Part shown: piece by piece, positions 8,736-13,173 of the stretch
Layout of the letters: every line of letters begins with the position of its first letter
Numbering within the stretch: position 1 is the first letter of the stretch
Source: an uncultured Muribaculaceae bacterium
GTDB taxonomy: Bacteria; Bacteroidota; Bacteroidia; Bacteroidales; Muribaculaceae
NCBI GenBank assembly: GCA_910589095.1
Contig: CAJUSN010000062.1
Location: forward strand, 1-13,173
DNA: 13,173 nt
Reading direction: 5' to 3'
Notes under the pieces: generated by a model
Told to the model about the DNA's origin: nothing
Seen by the model: the letters and a program-made list of their open reading frames with translations, nothing else
The model's database searches: none
Made by a program: the position numbers and the translations under genes

Positions 8736-8785
8736 AGGTGATTGATGATTGTTGGGGGGAGTAATGGGTTATATATTGCAAAAGA

Positions 8786-10369
8786 TTATTTTTCGGGTTC
8801 GGTCTTGTCGCCGGGACGTTTCCATCCGCGACGCGGACGGAAAGTAACACCGCTCTTATCTTTCGAGAGCGACGGCTCTTTGCCAAGGATACTCTTGAGG
8901 GCATGCTCATTGCGACGCGCTGCCAGAGGATTTTCCGAGGCGGGAGTTTCAGCACGGTTGTCCTCTACCCGCGATGCGAAGCGCCCTTTCTGCGGACGGT
9001 ATTTTTCCTCTCCACGGCTGAAGGGTCTACCCTCGCGACCTGGACCAAACTTGCGGTCATCTCCACGACCAAAAGGCTTGCGGGACGAATCCATACGCTT
9101 GCCTCCGAAGCCGTTGCGACGCGCGTCATCGCGCCATTCACGGTCAGAGCCGCGACGACGATCCTGACGCTCGGGACGCTGCTCGCGCTCGGTTTTGATA
9201 TGTCCACCTTCGCGACGGAACGAGCGGTAATCGCCTTCAAATATCACATATTCGCGCAACTCACACTCAAGCGCTCCATTGTAAATGGGTTCTTTGAGCG
9301 AGGGGGCAAGTCCGATTTTCTGGAAATATTCCTCGCGGTAGCCGATTATCCAGGCGTGATAGCCCGTGAACACCTGCTTGAGTTTCGTTCCGATGAGCGA
9401 ATACAGGCCCTCCATATCGGGAGTGCTGATTCGCTCGCCATAGGGAGGATTAGTTACGAGCACACCGTTTTCGGGCGCATCGGTCCACTGCGAGAGCGGC
9501 TTCACCTCAAGGTTGATATATTTGGCCACACCGGCACTCTTGGCGTTTTCGGTGGCTATGGCTATTGCTTTCGGCGACATGTCGGCACCGATGATGGGAT
9601 GTGTGACAGTGCGCTCGTTTGACTCATCGTTGTAAATGGCATCGAAGAGCTCGGCGTCAAAATCGGGCCAAGCCTCAAAAGCGAAGCGACGGCGATAAAC
9701 ACCGGGGTTGATACCGGCGGCGATAAGGGCGGCCTCTATGACGAATGTACCCGATCCGCACATGGGATCCACGAACGGAGCATCGCCGCGCCATCCGCTT
9801 TTCAGGATTATACCTGCGGCGAGCACCTCGTTGATGGGAGCTTCGGTCTGTGCCACACGATAGCCTCGCTTGTGGAGCGATTCGCCTGAAGAGTCGAGCG
9901 ACACAGTGACACGCTCACCCTGGATGTGTACATTGATGCGAACATCGGCATCCTGAAGGCGAACGCGAGGGCGCGATTCGGGGCCGAGCTTGTCGCGGAA
10001 ATAATCCACAATGCCGTCCTTCACGCGATAAGTCACATAACGCGAGTGGGTGAATTCATCGGAATTGGAAACGGTGTCGATTGAAAAGGTTTTATCAAGG
10101 CTCAACACGCTGCTCCAATCAAAAGCTTTTATAAGTTCATATAGCTCATCGGGGTTGGCGGCGGTGAATTTATAGATGGGCTTCAGAATGCGCAAGGCTG
10201 TGCGGCAGCACATATTGGCCCGGTAAAGCATGGCCTTGTCACCTTCGAACGACACCATGCGGCGCCCCGGTTCCACATTCACGGCGCCCAACGAGCGCAG
10301 TTCCTCGGCCAGCACATCTTCCAGTCCCTGAAAGGTCTTGGCCACCATCTCAAATTGTTGAGTCTGCAT
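8786..10369 (-). CDS. THUMP-domain class I RNA methyltransferase (RlmL N-half type) with long Arg/Gly-rich tail
   Basis: SAM-dependent RNA methyltransferase resembling the N-terminal half of E. coli RlmL, which makes m2G2445 in 23S rRNA. The exact target here is inferred. Of 527 residues, about 1-160 hold the N-terminal ferredoxin-like and THUMP domains, and about 165-380 the Rossmann methyltransferase with the SAM motif DPMCGSGT (201-208), the acidic GADMSPKA segment (261-268) and the catalytic NPPYGER (307-313), typical of guanine-N2 enzymes. It lacks the second (RlmK-like) methyltransferase of E. coli RlmL. Residues about 382-527 are a low-complexity tail rich in Arg, Gly, Glu and Asp (RRGSDREWRDD, FGRGDDRKFGPGREGRPF), predicted disordered and suited to RNA contact. 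Older annotations call this family an N6-adenine DNA methylase, which is probably wrong. It is the first gene of the likely operon with purD. Confidence 0.92.
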   Translation of the reverse strand: MQTQQFEMVAKTFQGLEDVLAEELRSLGAVNVEPGRRMVSFEGDKAMLYRANMCCRTALRILKPIYKFTAANPDELYELIKAFDWSSVLSLDKTFSIDTVSNSDEFTHSRYVTYRVKDGIVDYFRDKLGPESRPRVRLQDADVRINVHIQGERVTVSLDSSGESLHKRGYRVAQTEAPINEVLAAGIILKSGWRGDAPFVDPMCGSGTFVIEAALIAAGINPGVYRRRFAFEAWPDFDAELFDAIYNDESNERTVTHPIIGADMSPKAIAIATENAKSAGVAKYINLEVKPLSQWTDAPENGVLVTNPPYGERISTPDMEGLYSLIGTKLKQVFTGYHAWIIGYREEYFQKIGLAPSLKEPIYNGALECELREYVIFEGDYRSFRREGGHIKTEREQRPERQDRRRGSDREWRDDARRNGFGGKRMDSSRKPFGRGDDRKFGPGREGRPFSRGEEKYRPQKGRFASRVEDNRAETPASENPLAARRNEHALKSILGKEPSLSKDKSGVTFRPRRGWKRPGDKTEPEK

Positions 10370-10512
10370 AAAATTTTCAAAAATGTCAATTATTCTGCAA
10401 ATTTACTATTTTTTCTTGAAACAGTTATCTTTTCCTCCGTAAAGTAAGAACCTGTTTAATTATATTTTCAAAGGATTTTCAGATGGATTTTCAAGATGTT
10501 TCATTGCAGATT
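10370..10512. other. AT-rich intergenic region with phased ATTTTCA repeats
   Basis: This gap lies between the methyltransferase start and the 3' end of the broken ATPase gene. ATTTTCA occurs at 10464-10470, 10475-10481 and 10487-10493, with spacing of 11 and 12 bases (about one helical turn), and once more at 10373-10379. I see no hairpin with a T-run that would end transcription of the ATPase gene. A start codon for a small gene is not evident. Confidence 0.4.
10398..10405 (-). promoter_or_regulatory. Possible Bacteroidota -7 box for the methyltransferase-purD-pdxB operon
   Basis: Read on the - strand this is TAAATTTG, an exact match to the Bacteroidota TAnnTTTG element, placed 28 bases before the ATG at 10369. 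No TTTG or TTG sits at the expected 19-21 bases further upstream, so only half of the promoter pattern is present. A start of transcription near 10391 would give a leader of about 20 bases. Confidence 0.5.
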
Positions 10513-11765
10513 CTAAAGTTCCAATGAATTCTCTTTAAGAAGGAAGTCATAGATACTCATCGTTGTCACACCTTGATTGTCGCGTTCAACCAATATCGGA
10601 TGCCCCACTATGATAATTTTTTTGAATGAATCGTCTATATTACGAAATGAGTTCCTCTCCTGCTCAACTTTTTCATCTGATTCCATACGGTAGGCCGACT
10701 GAATATAGTAGCGTTGATTCCCTTTATTGCATACAAAATCTATTTCGTATGCAACTTTCCGCTGTTTCCCTTCCGAATTGCGGATTGTGGCCGGAACAAC
10801 ACCGACATCAACATTAAATCCTCGGACAAGCAATTCGTTAAAAATCACATTTTCCATCATGTGGGATTTCTCCAATTGCCGGAAATTCAACCTGACGTTG
10901 CGTAAGCCCAAATCGGTGAAGTAGAATTTATACGGCGTTCCGATATATCCTTTACCTTTGACATCATATCTCTGCGCTTTTTCAATCAGAAAAGAGTCAC
11001 AGAGATACTCCAAATATGTTTTTATAGTTTTATCTGTGACCCCCTTCTTATTGGCACTACGAAAAGTATTAGCCAACTTTGTCGGATTCGTGAGACTGCC
11101 TATGCTTGATGAGATGAAATCAAGCAGCATTTCAAGTTCCTCATCATTCTTAATCTTATAGCGCTCGACTATGTCGGTGAGATATGTTTTGGCAAATAAA
11201 GTTTTGAGATACGAGTACTTACGATCAGGTTGCGGAAACTCCAACACTTGCGGCAAACCACCGAAGGTCATATACTCTTCAAAGGCCAACTCCGGCTCCC
11301 GTTGACTTACTGACATAAATTCACTAAACGTCAAAGGATAAACCCTGATTTCCTCTCCGCGACCTCGAAAACGGGTATCTATATCCTTGGATAGAAATTT
11401 TGCATTACTCCCGGTTACATACAAATCGGCGTTCGGAACCTTTAAATAACTGTTCAAGACATCATCAAACTCATCAACCAATTGAATTTCATCTATTAGT
11501 ATGTAGTATTGGCTCTTATCCGTGATTTGACTGTCAATGTAGGCTAACAGATTGTCAGGGTCGCGCAAAGCTTTATTACGACGATCTTCCAAATCAACCA
11601 TAATAATATGGTTTTCATCTACTCCATTAGCTTTTAACCAATCCCCGAACAAATAAATAATAAATAAGATTTTCCACAACGACGCACGCCTGTGACAATC
11701 TTTATCATATTATTATGACGACTGTCTATAAGCAGGTTAAGATAATTATCTCGCTTTATTTCCAT
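10513..11765 (-). pseudogene. AAA_14/DUF4143 family ATPase gene, broken by a one-base frameshift after Walker A
   Basis: Family of AAA+ ATPases with a C-terminal DUF4143 domain, abundant in gut Bacteroidales; cellular role unknown. Two fragments in different frames rebuild one protein of about 417 residues. The N-terminal piece starts at ATG 11763-11765 (MEIKRDNYLN; another ATG lies at 11769-11771), carries Walker A GVRRCGKS (26-33) and SYLLF, then runs off frame to a stop at 11634-11636. The C-terminal piece resumes as LFGDWLKANG and continues to 10513, with Walker B YILIDEIQ, the sensor-like VTGSNAKFLS, FRGRGEE and the DUF4143 region (YLTDIVERYK, then YEIDFVCNKGNQRYYIQ). Family members usually read YLLFNLF here, so one base is probably missing near 11653-11654. 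A reading from TTG at 11679 has no Walker A and is not a true start. It is more AT-rich than its neighbours, suggesting transfer. The fault could be real decay, phase variation or an assembly error. Confidence 0.85.
11654..11667 (-). repeat. Two-copy 7-base tandem repeat TTATTTA at the frameshift
   Basis: On the - strand TTATTTA occurs twice back to back (11667-11661 and 11660-11654), directly before the point where the ATPase reading frame breaks. Each unit changes the frame by one base. One additional unit would leave an open, in-frame path from Walker A to the rest of the gene. Confidence 0.7.
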
Positions 11766-11769
11766 ATAC

Positions 11770-11807
11770 ATTCCGAAAAACAGTCATTTGTTACCATTTT
11801 TCGGAAT
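11770..11807 (-). promoter_or_regulatory. Perfect 11-base inverted repeat between promoter and start of the ATPase gene
   Basis: The arms are ATTCCGAAAAA and TTTTTCGGAAT (11770-11780 and 11797-11807) with 16 bases between them. In RNA the stem can extend by about four further pairs, two of them G-U, leaving an 8-base loop. The element starts two bases downstream of the -7 box and ends a few bases before ATG 11765. The probable transcription start falls inside the upstream arm, so a DNA operator fits better than a full RNA hairpin, though a shortened hairpin could still hide the start codon. Confidence 0.65.
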
Positions 11808-11808
11808 A

Positions 11809-11839
11809 CAAATTTAGGCACTATTTTTTATTTTGCAAA
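11809..11839 (-). promoter_or_regulatory. Bacteroidota sigma-ABfr promoter of the ATPase gene
   Basis: Read on the - strand: TTTG (11839-11836), a 19-base spacer, then TAAATTTG (11816-11809). Both boxes and the spacing fit the Bacteroidota housekeeping consensus TTTG-N19-TAnnTTTG exactly. Transcription should begin near 11800-11805, giving a leader of about 35-40 bases that overlaps the inverted repeat. The promoter is intact even though the gene is frameshifted. Confidence 0.8.
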
Positions 11840-11906
11840 AAATCCCCCATACTTTCATCTCATTAAGAAACAGTTTAATCAGCAGAATATGATCAGGTAA
11901 GCACGG

Positions 11907-11933
11907 GGGTTGTACTACGAACACAAACAACCC
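11907..11933 (-). terminator. Weak candidate terminator hairpin after the SHOCT-domain gene
   Basis: GGGTTGT (11907-11913) and ACAACCC (11927-11933) form a 7-base stem with a 13-base loop, 25 bases beyond the stop of the gene ending at 11959. No T-run follows on the - strand, so a classical intrinsic terminator is doubtful. It may only be an RNA 3'-end structure. Confidence 0.3.
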
Positions 11934-11958
11934 AGCCCTACGGTCTGTATACAAAAAT

Positions 11959-12972
11959 TCAGTGCAGCAAGCGGTTCTTCAATTGCTGGTACTCCTGCTC
12001 GGAAATTGCACCTGAGCGGCGTAGATTGTCCAGCTTTTGGATTTCGTCGGCTATTGAAGTCACGGATTTTGTGCGCGCGGCCGATTTTGCAGCGGCATAC
12101 TCCTGGACCTTAGTCCTCACTTTTTGAGAATTTTCCTTCACCTTTTCAGAGGCTACGTTCATCCCCTGCTGCACTCTCGCCTTAGCGCTTTGCATCGTGT
12201 CGGATTTTTTGAAACGGTCGGCAGCCTCACCGGCGCGGGCACCGAAACCCTTCACTGTATCGGCAAGCTTCCCAATTGATTGCAACGTTTTTTCAACGTG
12301 TGGATCGCCACTTGGTGTACGTGGCCGCGATTTAGCCGGGGATGTATTTTTCACGGGCGTTGTCTTTATTGATGGCTTCGCCGCTGTTGCTCTGTCCGGA
12401 GCCACGACGGGGCGCTCCGATTGCACTTCACGCTTAGCACGAAGACGCTTCATGGCGTATTTCAACAATTTCCAGACAATCGTGAAGATTGCTACCCAAA
12501 GAATTATACCGAACAATTTTTTCATAAAACCGCCCGACTTCTTGTGACTTGATGGACTGTAACCACCGCCCTGCTGATAATCATTGGAGGAGGAATAAGA
12601 GTCATGCTGCGAAGAAGATTCATACTCCGACTGCACTTGATTGAAATCCACCGGCGTATAGCTGGTATTGTTAATCTGCATATCGGGGTATTTCGCTTCC
12701 AAAGCACGCATATCTGCCTCAGATGCTGTACCACCCGACGAAGAGCCTCCGCTGCGCGATGACGACGAGGAGCCCCCCTGCTTGGGACACATGTGACTGT
12801 CATACTTTCCGATGGTCCGACCACAATTTGGGCATGTAATCTTCTCATTATTCACACCGTAGGTTCCAACGCCCTGACGTTTATAATACCCTTCGGGAGC
12901 CAAGGCATGACTCAGCGACACAGCAGTCACCATCAGCCACACAATGAACATTCCTTTCAAAAAATTCCTCAT
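11959..12972 (-). CDS. Membrane-anchored protein with exported zinc knuckle and C-terminal SHOCT-like domain
   Basis: I do not recognise a named family for the full length of 337 residues. Parts in order: a signal peptide or first helix (about 1-24, cut near SHA-LA); a short segment with CPNC and HMC (Cys47, Cys50, His60, Cys62), a C2HC zinc-knuckle pattern; a Ser/Gly-rich low-complexity stretch (about 66-148); one membrane helix at about 153-170 flanked by Lys; a Lys/Arg/Pro-rich linker (about 174-225); a helical, charged region with amphipathic repeats (about 226-300); and a C-terminal SHOCT-like helix pair (about 305-336, LDNLRRSGAISEQEYQQLKNRLL). If residues 1-24 are cleaved, the knuckle is periplasmic and the SHOCT end cytoplasmic. 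The start is ATG 12970-12972, with AAGGA ten bases upstream, a better Shine-Dalgarno than elsewhere in the window. A good promoter lies just before it. The role is unknown. Confidence 0.88.
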   Translation of the reverse strand: MRNFLKGMFIVWLMVTAVSLSHALAPEGYYKRQGVGTYGVNNEKITCPNCGRTIGKYDSHMCPKQGGSSSSSRSGGSSSGGTASEADMRALEAKYPDMQINNTSYTPVDFNQVQSEYESSSQHDSYSSSNDYQQGGGYSPSSHKKSGGFMKKLFGIILWVAIFTIVWKLLKYAMKRLRAKREVQSERPVVAPDRATAAKPSIKTTPVKNTSPAKSRPRTPSGDPHVEKTLQSIGKLADTVKGFGARAGEAADRFKKSDTMQSAKARVQQGMNVASEKVKENSQKVRTKVQEYAAAKSAARTKSVTSIADEIQKLDNLRRSGAISEQEYQQLKNRLLH

Positions 12973-12999
12973 AAATAATCAGTCCTTATGTTTGTGCGG

Positions 13000-13011
13000 C
13001 GGTGCTCACCG
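13000..13011 (-). promoter_or_regulatory. Palindrome CGGTG-N2-CACCG at the transcription start of the SHOCT-domain gene
   Basis: CGGTG and CACCG form perfect 5-base arms around two bases, one base downstream of the -7 box TAACTTTG. This placement suits a repressor operator. The half-site recurs at 13062-13066 and, inverted, at 13136-13140 in the same intergenic region. Confidence 0.45.
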
Positions 13012-13012
13012 A

Positions 13013-13043
13013 CAAAGTTAGGCATTTCATACGTGAATTGCAA
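13013..13043 (-). promoter_or_regulatory. Bacteroidota promoter of the SHOCT-domain gene
   Basis: On the - strand: TTG (13043-13041), a 20-base spacer, then TAACTTTG (13020-13013), matching the TTG-N20-TAnnTTTG form. Transcription would start near 13005-13009, giving a leader of about 35 bases before ATG 12972. Confidence 0.75.
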
Positions 13044-13085
13044 GGTCCCGGGTGAGGGAAGCGGTGGAAAAGTTGGGAAGAGGTG

Positions 13086-13115
13086 TTGGAGAATAGGATA
13101 ATTTGTGTAATTTTG
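13086..13115 (+). promoter_or_regulatory. Divergent Bacteroidota promoter for a gene beyond the right edge
   Basis: On the + strand: TTG (13086-13088), a 19-base spacer, then TAATTTTG (13108-13115), a full match to the TTG-N19-TAnnTTTG pattern. No start codon with a sustained reading frame can be judged in the remaining 58 bases, so the gene it serves lies outside the window. Confidence 0.6.
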
Positions 13116-13173
13116 TAAATTAGGCAATATTTTTTCACCGCTAAGTGGCTCTGATAAATGAGTAACTGTTTAT

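Noticed and set aside
8736..8785. A purine-responsive riboswitch before purD
   Set aside because: The gap is only 50 bases, too short for a purine aptamer, and shows no suitable stems.
8903..9622. A 239-codon open frame on the + strand
   Set aside because: It is antisense to the Arg-rich methyltransferase gene, where GC-rich codons suppress stops in other frames; its translation shows no recognisable domain.
11640..11675. Programmed -1 frameshifting to join the two ATPase pieces
   Set aside because: No X-XXY-YYZ slippery heptamer lies in the right phase (the codons are GGA AAA TCT TAT TTA TTA TTT ATT), A-runs reach only four, and the family is normally read in a single frame.
10513..11679. 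A shorter intact ATPase starting at TTG 11679
   Set aside because: It would lack the Walker A motif, which is plainly encoded just upstream in another frame, and it has no promoter or leader of its own.

Overview
The window looks like a chromosomal segment from a Bacteroidota bacterium of the order Bacteroidales; a Muribaculaceae-like lineage is my best guess, not proven. Three things point there. The protein variants are typical (a MetRS with KISTS and a C-terminal tRNA-binding domain, and a receiver-less sigma-54 activator with GSFTGA). Shine-Dalgarno sequences are weak. Several start regions carry the Bacteroidota promoter pattern TTTG/TTG-N19-20-TAnnTTTG.

Left block, + strand (1-5420): metG, cut at its 5' end by the window edge; a type I asparaginase (ansA); a sigma-54-dependent activator 17 bases further on; then, after 154 bases, a secreted M48 zinc metalloprotease with a very basic tail. 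Middle block, - strand, read from 10369 down to 5423: a THUMP-domain RNA methyltransferase with a long Arg/Gly-rich tail, purD, a polytopic membrane protein starting at GTG, and pdxB, whose ATG overlaps the membrane protein's stop as ATGA. This is probably one transcription unit joining an RNA modifier, purine synthesis and vitamin B6 synthesis. The two blocks converge with only two bases between the stops of the M48 gene and pdxB.

Right block, - strand (10513-13173): an AT-rich AAA_14/DUF4143 ATPase gene broken by a one-base frameshift just after its Walker A motif, and a membrane-anchored protein with an exported CxxC...HxC knuckle and a C-terminal SHOCT-like domain. Both genes have well-formed promoters with an inverted repeat directly downstream of the -7 box. 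A third, divergent promoter at the right edge points to a gene outside the window.

Most of the window is housekeeping. The parts that deserve a second look are the frameshifted ATPase with its tandem repeat and palindromic control region, the CGGTG half-sites near the right edge, and the zinc-knuckle/SHOCT membrane protein. I see no CRISPR array, rRNA, tRNA, insertion sequence or recognisable defence or biosynthetic cluster.
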